64,000 nt of DNA from Actinokineospora terrae (lineage in GTDB: Bacteria > Actinomycetota > Actinomycetes > Mycobacteriales > Pseudonocardiaceae): NCBI RefSeq assembly GCF_900111175.1, contig NZ_FOGI01000009.1, positions 62,001-126,000 of the forward strand. The letters are read 5' to 3'. Shown here piece by piece: positions 35,109-41,741 of this stretch. The position numbers and the translations under genes were made by a program. Under the pieces are notes generated by a model. That model was not told where the DNA came from. It saw nothing but the letters and a program-made list of their open reading frames with translations, and searched no databases. Each line of letters starts with the position of its first letter. Positions within the stretch are counted from its first letter, which is position 1.

Positions 35109-35840
35109 CGTGTATCCCCCGTTGTGGGTGGATCGGGCATGCACGGGCACGGGGCATCCCGTGACTCGTAGCGGTGGTCTTGAAGAGGGGTGAGCTGGCC
35201 CCCGAGCTGCGGCGATCTGGGGCGTGGCTGCGATAGCTCATTCGTTTGGTTACCCGGGGCCGTTACACGGAGGGTTAGTTCTTATGTAACCCGTTCGGCG
35301 TGGTCTCTGGTGTGTAGGCAACCGATTACACAGCGCGTAGCAATCGCTGATGCACAGCCGTGACCTGCAACTGGTCTCCGCCGCAGGTGGGGTTACATCC
35401 CGTGAGCACATGGGACAGTCCACGCTGGACAGCCAGGCAGGTGACAGAGCGTATAACCTGCGCCCCAGTTGACTGGTGAATTCGCACCAGCGAGTGAGTT
35501 CCCAGCCGTCCAGCGTGACACAGGCAACGTCCCCCGCCTGCCGCCGTCCAGCCCCACCGCCTTTGCACCAATCGCGAACGCGGATAGCCCTCATCAGGTC
35601 AATTACCCCCGTGACCTGCCCAATCGCACAAAGCAGCCACACCGTTCACTGATCACACAACGTGCCGACCCCCCGTGCCGCCCCGGGGTGTTCCATACCA
35701 CTCCCCTTATAGGCAACACCTATCTGTGTCCCGCCTCACACATCAACTTCCCCCAACCCGCCCAACCCCCACTACCACACCCAGCCCCATACCACTCCCA
35801 ACGAATCCCCAACCCGAAACACAGGGGGATCGTCCAGGCC
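35109..35840. other. gene-free leader/promoter region of the polysaccharide operon
   Basis: A 732-bp gap. The left half (35109-35460) is the 5' region of the priming-transferase gene and holds at least five GTAAC/GTTAC motifs. The right half is C-rich on the + strand (35640-35830), with no visible RNA gene. Open frames across it (for example 35250-35642 leftward) have no ribosome site and no protein-like sequence. Confidence 0.5.
35248..35398. promoter_or_regulatory. cluster of GTAAC/GTTAC motifs
   Basis: GGTTACCC at 35248, CGTTACA at 35261, TGTAACCC at 35285, GATTACA at 35324 (a variant) and GGTTACAT at 35391. All lie 140-290 bp upstream of the priming transferase start. Two in direct orientation on the minus strand start 13 nt apart. 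This spacing and core are reminiscent of MtrA-type response-regulator sites, but that is only a hypothesis. Confidence 0.35.
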
Positions 35841-36062
35841 CTAGAGCGCCTCGAGGAGCTCGGCAGGCGTCAACCCGGCCTGCCGGACGATGGAGGCGAG
35901 GGTTCCGCGCTTGACGGTGCCGTGCATCGGCACGATGACGGTGCGGCCGTCGCCGCGGCGGTAGACAGAGTGGCTGCCCTTGGTGCGGACGTGCTCGAAG
36001 CCGAGCGACTCGAGGACACGGATGACCTTGCGGACGGAGAGGTCCGACAGGGCAGGACTCAC
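35841..36062 (-). CDS. hicA: HicA-family mRNA interferase toxin
   Basis: A 73-residue protein with the YcfA/HicA dsRBD-like fold. It has RKVIRVLESLGFEHVRTKGS followed by His (KGSH, catalytic), YRRGDGRTVIVPMHG and IVRQAGLTPAELLEAL. HicA toxins cut mRNA until bound by HicB. The GTG start overlaps the stop of the HicB gene (GTGA), so the antitoxin gene comes first, as in many HicBA loci. Length and key His look intact, so the module is probably active. Confidence 0.92.
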   Translation of the reverse strand: MSPALSDLSVRKVIRVLESLGFEHVRTKGSHSVYRRGDGRTVIVPMHGTVKRGTLASIVRQAGLTPAELLEAL

Positions 36063-36280
36063 GCGGCGGTCCCGGGAACCTGGAAAGAGGTCACGAGCGG
36101 CGTGGCGGACACCTCGGCCTCGGGCACCTCGGCGAGATACAGCTCGACCGCTTCCCTGAGGTTGCCCAGTGCCTCGGGGATGCTCGCCCCCTGACTGGCC
36201 ACATCCACCTCAAGGCACTGCGCGATGAACCAGTCTTCTTCCTGGTGCACCGCAGCCGTCAACGTCCGCAGCTCACTCAT
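36059..36280 (-). CDS. hicB: HicB-family antitoxin
   Basis: A 73-residue HicB-like protein with a degraded RNase H-like fold: TAAVHQEEDWFIAQCLEVDV, SQGASIPEALGNLREAVELYL. The usual extra DNA-binding C-terminal domain is absent; only about 20 residues follow. If the pair autoregulates, another part must bind DNA. The ATG at 36280 was preferred over a GTG two codons upstream. It partners HicA through a GTGA overlap and lies just beyond the tRNA-cluster terminator. Confidence 0.9.
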   Translation of the reverse strand: MSELRTLTAAVHQEEDWFIAQCLEVDVASQGASIPEALGNLREAVELYLAEVPEAEVSATPLVTSFQVPGTAA

Positions 36281-36311
36281 ACCCACAGTGTCGCACCCCT
36301 AACACGAAGAA

Positions 36312-36352
36312 GGCCGACCCAGGTTCGCGCTCTCCGCGAACATGGATCGGCC
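36312..36352 (-). terminator. terminator of the tRNA cluster
   Basis: An imperfect 18-bp stem (GGCCGACCCAGGTTCGCG against CGCGAACATGGATCGGCC on the + strand; one mismatch, one G-U) with a 5-nt loop. Read leftward, the stem is followed by TTCTTCG. It lies 9 bp beyond the 3' end of tRNA-Phe and before the HicB start. Confidence 0.75.
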
Positions 36353-36360
36353 GTCGTCCG

Positions 36361-36434
36361 TGGCCAGGGGCGGGGTCGAACCGCCGACCTACCGCTTTTC
36401 AGGCGGTCGCTCGTACCAACTGAGCTACCTGGCC
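36361..36434 (-). tRNA. tRNA-Phe (GAA)
   Basis: A 74-nt cloverleaf. The acceptor is GGCCAGG/CCTGGCC, the anticodon stem ACCGC/GCGGT with loop CTGAAAA (anticodon GAA), and the T loop GTTCGAC. The discriminator is A; CCA is not encoded. It is the last gene of the tRNA cluster. Confidence 0.96.
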
Positions 36435-36514
36435 AAGTAACACAACACCCCCACCAGCAGCAGCTGATGAGAACCCAGACGAGCTGGGTCAGTCACCAAC
36501 CGCACCGTGGGGGT

Positions 36515-36577
36515 CTGGGGGGTCGCCCCCCAGAAGCTAAAGCGAGCGCCCATGCCTACGCTCTCCGTAGGCATGGG
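36515..36577. other. two perfect hairpins between tRNA-Asp and tRNA-Phe
   Basis: An 8-bp stem CTGGGGGG/CCCCCCAG with a 3-nt loop (36515-36533), and a 12-bp stem CCCATGCCTACG/CGTAGGCATGGG with a 5-nt loop (36549-36577), lie in the 157-bp spacer. They may guide processing of the tRNA precursor or attenuate reading into tRNA-Phe. Confidence 0.6.
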
Positions 36578-36591
36578 TACGCCAAAGCTTG

Positions 36592-36665
36592 CGACCCTGA
36601 CGGGACTCGAACCCGCGACCTTCGCCGTGACAGGGCGACGCGCTAACCAACTGCGCCACAGGGCC
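36592..36665 (-). tRNA. tRNA-Asp (GTC)
   Basis: A 74-nt cloverleaf. The acceptor is GGCCCTG/CAGGGTC (one G-U pair), the anticodon stem TCGCC/GGCGA with loop CTGTCAC (anticodon GTC), and the T loop GTTCGAG. The discriminator is G; CCA is not encoded. Confidence 0.96.
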
Positions 36666-36695
36666 TTGCGTCACTACTTCTACTACCGTACTACG

Positions 36696-36768
36696 TGCTC
36701 CCAACGGGATTCGAACCCGCGCTGCCGCCTTGAAAGGGCGGAGTCCTAGGCCGCTAGACGATGGGAGC
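36696..36768 (-). tRNA. tRNA-Glu (TTC)
   Basis: A 73-nt cloverleaf. The acceptor is GCTCCCA/TGGGAGC, the anticodon stem CCGCC/GGCGG with loop CTTTCAA (anticodon TTC), and the T loop GTTCGAA. The discriminator is A. It is first in the leftward Glu-Asp-Phe cluster, an order common in actinobacteria. Confidence 0.96.
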
Positions 36769-36849
36769 CCGACCAATTCCGGGCGAACCGATCGACCGCG
36801 CTTCCAGGTTCCCCGGTGCTACCGACCCGGTTCCTCTGGGAGCACCGAT

Positions 36850-36878
36850 AGCTTAGGGCACGTACCCCGATCCTCCAA
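36850..36878 (-). promoter_or_regulatory. probable promoter of the tRNA cluster
   Basis: Read leftward: TTGGAG (36878-36873), a 17-bp spacer and TAAGCT (36855-36850). Transcription would begin about 75 nt before tRNA-Glu. The -10 is good and the -35 is weak. Confidence 0.4.
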
Positions 36879-37086
36879 AACGGCCCCCCTCAACGGGGTC
36901 CTACCTGCACAAACACCGCTGCGGTCGATCTCGTCGGGAGGTCCGGCGGAGATCGTCTCCAGCGGGGGTGGTCGACCCCCGTCCGCGGCACCGGACGAGG
37001 GTCACGCTGGGTTACCTGCTTGATCGAATTGCGCGATTCCGGGGAATCGCACCGGGCGGACGGGTGGAGCCGGTTCGCGGCGCTGA

Positions 37087-37126
37087 CGGTAAATGATCTT
37101 CGGGGGCACCCGGTGGTCATTTACCG
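37087..37126. repeat. A/T-rich inverted repeat
   Basis: Perfect 10-bp arms CGGTAAATGA / TCATTTACCG around a 20-bp GC-rich centre, 39 bp past the stop of the 81-residue gene. It is unusual for this GC-rich sequence. It could be a regulator site or a terminator. Confidence 0.7.
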
Positions 37127-37164
37127 ACGGTCGGATCCGATCTTGGAAACCGTACGGAAAACGG

Positions 37165-37410
37165 TCAGCGGCAGACGGCGGGAGTGCCGTCGTCGCCGTC
37201 GACGAGGCCGAGCATTTCCAGCAGCTCACGGCAGTCCTCAACGGACTGGGCGCCCATCGCCACGGCCAGACGGGCGCGGTGGACCTGCTCCTCGGAGACG
37301 CGTGCGCTTTCCCCCGAACGGGGGGCCGGGACGCCGGTCGAGAACTGGTTCGACCCTCCAAGGCTGTCTTGCTGGAGAAGGAAACTGCGCACTTCGAGTG
37401 ACCCGCTCAT
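37165..37410 (-). CDS. small conserved-looking protein of unknown function
   Basis: An 81-residue protein. The N-terminal half is polar and low-complexity (MSGSLEVRSFLLQQDSLGG). The C-terminal half forms a predicted helical pair (EEQVHRARLAVAMGAQSVED, then CRELLEMLGLV) and ends in an acidic tail. A strong GGGGAGG ribosome site lies before the ATG at 37410, which supports a real gene. The same frame continues upstream to 37932 but lies opposite csoR there and is not coding. No signal peptide or membrane segment. I do not recognise a family. Confidence 0.6.
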   Translation of the reverse strand: MSGSLEVRSFLLQQDSLGGSNQFSTGVPAPRSGESARVSEEQVHRARLAVAMGAQSVEDCRELLEMLGLVDGDDGTPAVCR

Positions 37411-37616
37411 GGTGCCTCCCCGGCTTTTGTTTGGCGTGAGGCTATGAGACAAGTCGCCGCGCACACAGCCCCCCGAGGAGTGAACCGCAGTGCACCCTCG
37501 GTAGCCGTCCGTGACATCTTTTCCGACAGCGGCCGATCGAGCGCCAGGAGTTGACCACGGCAGACCACCCGACAGGGGGTTGCCGGGAGATGATCGACAC
37601 AGCCGCCACCCACCCC

Positions 37617-37631
37617 TACCCCCTATGGGTA
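37617..37631. promoter_or_regulatory. CsoR-type copper operator
   Basis: The pseudo-palindrome TACCC-CCTAT-GGGTA matches the known CsoR operator pattern (TACCC centre GGGTA). It ends 11 bp before the csoR ATG. It overlaps a likely -10 box (TATCCT, 37630-37635), so CsoR should block its own operon when copper is absent. Confidence 0.8.
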
Positions 37632-37642
37632 TCCTCGACGGC

Positions 37643-37939
37643 ATGGAGCACGAGCACACGCACCGCCCCAGCGCCAAGAAGGACGCCCACCTGCGCAGGC
37701 TGCGCCGGGTGGAGGGGCAGGTCCGCGGCCTGCAGCGGATGGTCGACGAGGACGCGTACTGCATCGACGTGCTCACCCAGGTCTCCGCCGCGACCAAGGC
37801 GCTGCAGGCCTTCGCCCTCGAACTGCTCGAGGAGCATATGGCCGGCTGCGTGGTCGACGCCGCGCGCCAGGGCGACGAGGCCGCCGCGGCGAAGGTCAGG
37901 GAGGCGGCCGACGCGATCGCCCGCCTGGTCAAGTCCTAG
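37643..37939 (+). CDS. csoR: CsoR copper-sensing repressor
   Basis: A 98-residue all-helical DUF156 repressor. The Cu(I)-binding triad is present as Cys40, His65 and Cys69 (AYCID, then EEHMAGC). The N-terminal helix has RLRRVEGQVRGLQRMV. With copper bound it leaves the operator and the operon is expressed. The ATG at 37643 is chosen because the alternative Met at 37625 lies inside the operator. With a -10 box 7 bp before it and no ribosome site, the mRNA is probably leaderless. It is first of three genes with copZ and copA. Confidence 0.93.
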   Translation: MEHEHTHRPSAKKDAHLRRLRRVEGQVRGLQRMVDEDAYCIDVLTQVSAATKALQAFALELLEEHMAGCVVDAARQGDEAAAAKVREAADAIARLVKS

Positions 37940-37980
37940 AGCGCTCCAGACAGAAGAGTCCTACGGGGAGGAACACCGAA

Positions 37981-38187
37981 GTGTCCGAGCAGACCACCTA
38001 CACCGTTGCCGGGATGACCTGCGGCCACTGCGCCGCGTCGGTCACCGAGGAGCTGACCGCGATCGGCGGCGTCTCCGGCGTCGAGGTGGACCTGGCCACC
38101 GGCGCGGTCACCGTGACCAGCGCCGCCCAGCTGGACCGGGGCGCGGTCGCCGCCGCGGTGACCGAGGCGGGGTACCAGCTGACATGA
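37981..38187 (+). CDS. copZ: CopZ-like copper chaperone (HMA domain)
   Basis: A 68-residue single heavy-metal-associated domain. It has the metal site MTCGHC (residues 12-17; Cys14 and Cys17), then VEVDLATGAVTVTS and a C-terminal AAVTEAGYQLT. It carries Cu(I) in the cytoplasm to the ATPase or to CsoR. The GTG start follows GGGGAGG. The stop overlaps the copA start (ATGA), and csoR lies 41 bp upstream. Confidence 0.93.
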   Translation: MSEQTTYTVAGMTCGHCAASVTEELTAIGGVSGVEVDLATGAVTVTSAAQLDRGAVAAAVTEAGYQLT

Positions 38188-40397
38188 CCACCGTGGAGCG
38201 GCCGCCCCAGCGGGTCGAGCTCGCCATCGGGGGGATGACCTGCGCCGCGTGCGCCGGTCGGATCGAGCGCAAGCTGAACAAGCTCGACGGGGTGCGCGCG
38301 TCGGTCAACTACGCCACCGAGCGCGCCACCGTCGAGGTCCCGCCCGGGTACCCGACCACCACGCTGGTCGACACGGTCAGCAACGCCGGCTACCAGGCGA
38401 GCCCCGTGCCGGACGAGCCAGCGGAGGACGGCGCCAGCGTCGACGACGCGAAGCTGCGGTTCTTGCTGTCCGCGGGCCTGAGCGCACCGGTGATCGCGGT
38501 GTCGATGGTCCCGGCCTGGCAGTTCCCGACCTGGCAGTGGGCCGCGCTGGCCCTGTCGTACGTCGTGGTGCTGGTGTGCGCGTGGCCGTTCCACCGGGCG
38601 GCGGCGGTCAACCTGCGGCACGGCGCGGCGACGATGGACACGCTGGTGTCGATGGGCGTGGGCGTCGCGTTCCTGTGGTCGGTGTACGCGCTGCTCTGGG
38701 GCGGCGCGGGCGTGCCGGGGATGACGCACGAGTTCAGCCTCTTGCCCGCGGACCACGGCCGGGCCGACATCTACTTCGAGGTTGCCGTCGGCGTCACCAC
38801 CTTCCTGCTGCTGGGTCGCTGGCTGGAGGCCCGCTCGAAGCGGCGGGCCGGGGCGGCGCTGCACGCGCTGCTCGCGCTCGGCGCGAAGGACGTGGCGGTG
38901 CTGCGCGACGGGGTCGAGGTGCGGGTGCCGGTGGGCGACCTGCGGGTCGGCGAGCTGTTCGTGGTCCGGCCCGGGGAGAAGGTCGCGACGGACGGGGTCG
39001 TCGAGGACGGCTCGTCCGCGGTGGACCGGTCGCTGGTCACCGGGGAGTCGGTGCCGGACGAGGTCGGGCCAGGGTCGGCCGTGGTCGGCGGGGCGGTCAA
39101 CACGAGCGGTCGGCTGGTGGTGCGCGCGAGCAGGGTCGGCGGCGACACCCAGCTGGCCAGGATGGCGCGGCTGGTCGAGCGGGCGCAGACCGGCAAGGCC
39201 CAGGTGCAGCGGCTGGCGGACCGGATCTCCGCGGTGTTCGTGCCCGTGGTGCTCGGGATCGCGGTGCTGACCCTGGCGGGCTGGCTGGTCGCGGGCGCCT
39301 CGGCGGACAACGCGGTGACCGCCGCGGTCGCGGTGCTGGTCATCGCCTGCCCCTGCGCGCTCGGGCTGGCGACGCCCACGGCGCTGCTGGTGGGCACCGG
39401 GCGGGGCGCGCAGCTGGGGATCCTGGTGAAGGGTCCCGAGGTGCTGGAGTCGACCCGGCGCGTGACGACCGTGGTGCTGGACAAGACCGGCACGATCACC
39501 ACCGGGCGGATGTCGGTGGTCGACGTGGTGCCCGCGCCCGGGGTCGACGCCGAGCGGCTGCTGCGGCTGGCCGGGGCCGTCGAGTCGGCATCGGAGCACC
39601 CGATCGCCCAGGCGATCGCGGCCAGGGCAGTGAGCACGGCGCGGGTCGAGGAGTTCCGCAACGCGGAGGGGCTCGGGGTGACCGGTGTGGTGGACGGCAG
39701 CCGGGTCGTCGTGGGGCGGCCGGGGCTGTTGGCGCGGCACGGGATCGAACTGCCCGAGGTGCTGGTGTCCGCGATGGCCGAGGCGGAGGCGAGCGGTCGC
39801 ACGGTCGTCGCCGCGGGTGCGGACGGCGTGGCGCTCGGGCTGGTCGCGGTGGCGGACACGGTCAAGCCGACCAGCGCGGAGGCGGTCGCCCGGCTGCGCG
39901 CGCTCGGGCTGCGACCGGTGCTGCTGACCGGCGACAACGAGCGGGTCGCGCGGGCCATCGCGGCGGAGGTCGGCATCACGGACGTGGTCGCCGGGGTGCT
40001 GCCCGCGCAGAAGGTGGCCGAGGTCGAGCGGCTGCGGGCCGGGGGGGCCGTGGTCGCGATGGTCGGCGACGGGGTGAACGACGCGCCCGCGCTGGCCGCC
40101 GCCGACCTCGGGTTGGCCATGGGCACCGGCGCGGACGCGGCGATCGAGGCGGGGGACCTGACCATCGTGCGCGGCGACCCGCGGCTGGTCGCCGACGCGA
40201 TCGCGCTGTCGCGGCGGACCCTCGCGACGATCAAGGGCAACCTGTTCTGGGCGTTCGCCTACAACGTCGCGGGCATCCCGCTGGCGGCCCTCGGACTGCT
40301 CAACCCGATGATCGCGGGGGCGGCGATGGCGTTGTCAAGTGTCTTCGTGGTCGCCAACAGCCTGCGGTTGCGCGGATTCCGCCCGGCAGCGGATTGA
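38184..40397 (+). CDS. copA: Cu(I)-exporting P1B-type ATPase
   Basis: A 737-residue ATPase. One N-terminal HMA domain carries MTCAAC (about 18-23). Eight membrane helices include the metal-binding CPC in VIACPCALGLATP. The actuator domain has VTGESVPDEV, the phosphorylation motif is DKTGTIT, the nucleotide domain has SEHPIAQAI and the hinge is GDGVNDAPA. The C-terminal helices carry YN and MALSSVFVV. These are the P1B-1 copper markers. It pumps Cu(I) out of the cell. The start overlaps copZ (ATGA). Confidence 0.95.
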   Translation: MTTVERPPQRVELAIGGMTCAACAGRIERKLNKLDGVRASVNYATERATVEVPPGYPTTTLVDTVSNAGYQASPVPDEPAEDGASVDDAKLRFLLSAGLSAPVIAVSMVPAWQFPTWQWAALALSYVVVLVCAWPFHRAAAVNLRHGAATMDTLVSMGVGVAFLWSVYALLWGGAGVPGMTHEFSLLPADHGRADIYFEVAVGVTTFLLLGRWLEARSKRRAGAALHALLALGAKDVAVLRDGVEVRVPVGDLRVGELFVVRPGEKVATDGVVEDGSSAVDRSLVTGESVPDEVGPGSAVVGGAVNTSGRLVVRASRVGGDTQLARMARLVERAQTGKAQVQRLADRISAVFVPVVLGIAVLTLAGWLVAGASADNAVTAAVAVLVIACPCALGLATPTALLVGTGRGAQLGILVKGPEVLESTRRVTTVVLDKTGTITTGRMSVVDVVPAPGVDAERLLRLAGAVESASEHPIAQAIAARAVSTARVEEFRNAEGLGVTGVVDGSRVVVGRPGLLARHGIELPEVLVSAMAEAEASGRTVVAAGADGVALGLVAVADTVKPTSAEAVARLRALGLRPVLLTGDNERVARAIAAEVGITDVVAGVLPAQKVAEVERLRAGGAVVAMVGDGVNDAPALAAADLGLAMGTGADAAIEAGDLTIVRGDPRLVADAIALSRRTLATIKGNLFWAFAYNVAGIPLAALGLLNPMIAGAAMALSSVFVVANSLRLRGFRPAAD

Positions 40398-40722
40398 CAG
40401 CTGGGGTCGGCCGGTGCCGTCGGAAGATCATTTCCGCAGGTCACTACCGGTGGGAAGGCCACAAGGCAAGGCGAACATCAGGTGAACATTGCCGGCAAAT
40501 TTTCGCACTGAGGCCTCCCGTGGAGACCCGTGCGCGTGCAACAATCGTGGCGCTGACACACCCCCGGTCAGCACCTGTGGAGATCCCCTCCGGCCCCCGC
40601 GTTCCTCCCCCTGGCGCGGGGGCCTCTCCATACCCGCAGGTCAACGCGCCGGGGCCGCCGAGGTTGCTGTGTCGCCAGTCACACCCGCTGCGGCCTCGCG
40701 ACCGAAACGTTATCGTGTCCCG
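40398..40722. other. intergenic region after copA
   Basis: A 325-bp gap. It holds a 10-bp perfect GC-rich hairpin (40592-40624) and, at the right end, a likely leaderless promoter: TTATCG at about 40709-40714, just before the GTG at 40723. No gene is seen. Confidence 0.45.
40592..40624. terminator. possible terminator or attenuator
   Basis: A 10-bp perfect stem GGCCCCCGCG / CGCGGGGGCC with a 13-nt C/T-rich loop, followed by TCTCC. It lies 195 bp past copA, so it could end that transcript. Confidence 0.4.
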
Positions 40723-41064
40723 GTGCCTTTTCCCTCTTTCGGACGCAGCCGGACCGATCTCAAAGCGGTCGGCACCAGCACCGGGCGCCACCGCACGGTG
40801 GGGCAGCAGCAGGTCGAGGACACCCTGCCCGACCACGAACTGGAGTCCTACCTCGCGGCGCTGTCCCCGGACTCCGACGCCGAGACCACCGGCTCCGGTC
40901 GCCGCTTCGGCTCCGCCGAGGTCTTCCAGCTGCGGCTGTCGCTGATGGCGACCGAGCAGCTGCGCGAGCTGGCCGCCTACCGCCAGACCTCCCCGATGGC
41001 GCTGGCCCAGGAGTGGGTCATGCAGCGCCTCGAGTGGGAGGCGCAGCAGCTGCAGCGCCGCTAG
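40723..41064 (+). CDS. hypothetical protein with RHH-like C-terminus
   Basis: A 113-residue protein. The N-terminal 60 residues are polar and probably disordered (VPFPSFGRSRTDLKAVGT, then QQQVEDTLPDHELESYLAAL). The C-terminus (VFQLRLSLMATEQLRELAAY, then SPMALAQEWVMQRLEWEAQQ) has the strand-helix-helix pattern of a ribbon-helix-helix DNA-binding domain. The GTG at 40723 follows a -10-like TTATCG with no ribosome site, so a leaderless mRNA is likely. A longer frame back to 40489 was not used. It is followed by a strong terminator. It could be an orphan antitoxin or regulator; not proven. Confidence 0.65.
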   Translation: MPFPSFGRSRTDLKAVGTSTGRHRTVGQQQVEDTLPDHELESYLAALSPDSDAETTGSGRRFGSAEVFQLRLSLMATEQLRELAAYRQTSPMALAQEWVMQRLEWEAQQLQRR

Positions 41065-41098
41065 CCCCCGGACGAACCCACCACGAGACCACGACGGT

Positions 41099-41138
41099 GC
41101 GAAGGCCCCGAACCCACGCGCGGGTTCGGGGCCTTCGC
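41099..41138. terminator. strong bidirectional terminator
   Basis: A 17-bp perfect stem (GCGAAGGCCCCGAACCC and its complement) with a 6-nt loop, between convergent genes ending at 41064 and 41158. Confidence 0.92.
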
Positions 41139-41157
41139 CGTTGTCCAGCGCGGTGAA

Positions 41158-41361
41158 CTACAGCGGGACGACGTTCGTCGCCTGCGGGCCCTTGGTGCCC
41201 TGCCCGACCTCGAACTCGACCCGCTGGTTCTCCTCAAGGGTGCGGAAACCCTTGCTCTGGATCTCCGAGTAGTGCACGAAGACATCGGCGCCGCCGTTGT
41301 CCTGCGCGATGAAGCCGAAGCCCTTCTCGGAGTTGAACCACTTGACAGTGCCCTGTGCCAT
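41158..41361 (-). CDS. cspA: CspA-family cold-shock protein
   Basis: A 67-residue OB-fold RNA chaperone. RNP1-like KGFGFI and RNP2-like DVFVHY are both present in MAQGTVKWFNSEKGFGFIAQ and GGADVFVHYSEIQ. Length and sequence match actinobacterial CspA. It melts RNA structure, often also at normal temperature. The ATG at 41361 has GGAGG upstream. A frame extension to 41403 was not used. Confidence 0.96.
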   Translation of the reverse strand: MAQGTVKWFNSEKGFGFIAQDNGGADVFVHYSEIQSKGFRTLEENQRVEFEVGQGTKGPQATNVVPL

Positions 41362-41741
41362 AAACCTGCCTCCATCGCAGGAGCATGGGGCTGCACCGTG
41401 CAACCCCGGGCCGCCCTCGGGCGATACTCCCGCCTACCTCAGCGGAAAAGCAGCGCGCCCGCGTAGTCGTTCCGCGAGCGTGAATCGCACGAACACAGAA
41501 ACCACGGCCTGCAAACGAAAGCGTATCGGCTCGGCAGGGGCCGCACTACTGCCTGACGGGCGCTCGGCTAGCCCAAGCGGGTGATCTGCTCCAGCACGCT
41601 CCGAAGTGGTCGCATCGCTCTCCGGATTCGGGTGTCCGGCAATGGAAAGTGACACGAGTCACACTTGTTCCGGTCAACGATCCTCCCCGCCGCGGCGTCG
41701 TTATCAGTGTTCGAATGGCTTGTGGGGGAAGGGAAGTCGCG
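41362..41741. other. intergenic region between cspA and the L,D-transpeptidase gene
   Basis: A 380-bp divergent gap that carries the cspA 5' leader and a CRP/GlxR-like palindrome at 41648-41663. No gene is supported, although one open frame enters from the right. Confidence 0.5.
41648..41663. promoter_or_regulatory. CRP/GlxR-like operator
   Basis: AGTGACACGAGTCACA fits TGTGA-N6-TCACA with one change (first T to A) and has perfect GTGA/TCAC arms. It lies 78 bp upstream of the L,D-transpeptidase start. Cyclic-AMP-receptor-type proteins control wall genes in other actinobacteria. Confidence 0.45.

Larger units (their letters stand above)
36769..37164. other. intergenic region upstream of the tRNA cluster
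   Basis: A 396-bp gap. It contains the probable tRNA promoter (36850-36878) and an unusual A/T-rich inverted repeat (37087-37126). No gene is seen. Confidence 0.5.

Noticed and set aside
35109..35460. A c-di-AMP (ydaO) riboswitch before the priming transferase
   Set aside because: GGGTAAC and CGAATGAG fragments are reminiscent, but the paired core and the conserved GGGTGAA segment are not found.
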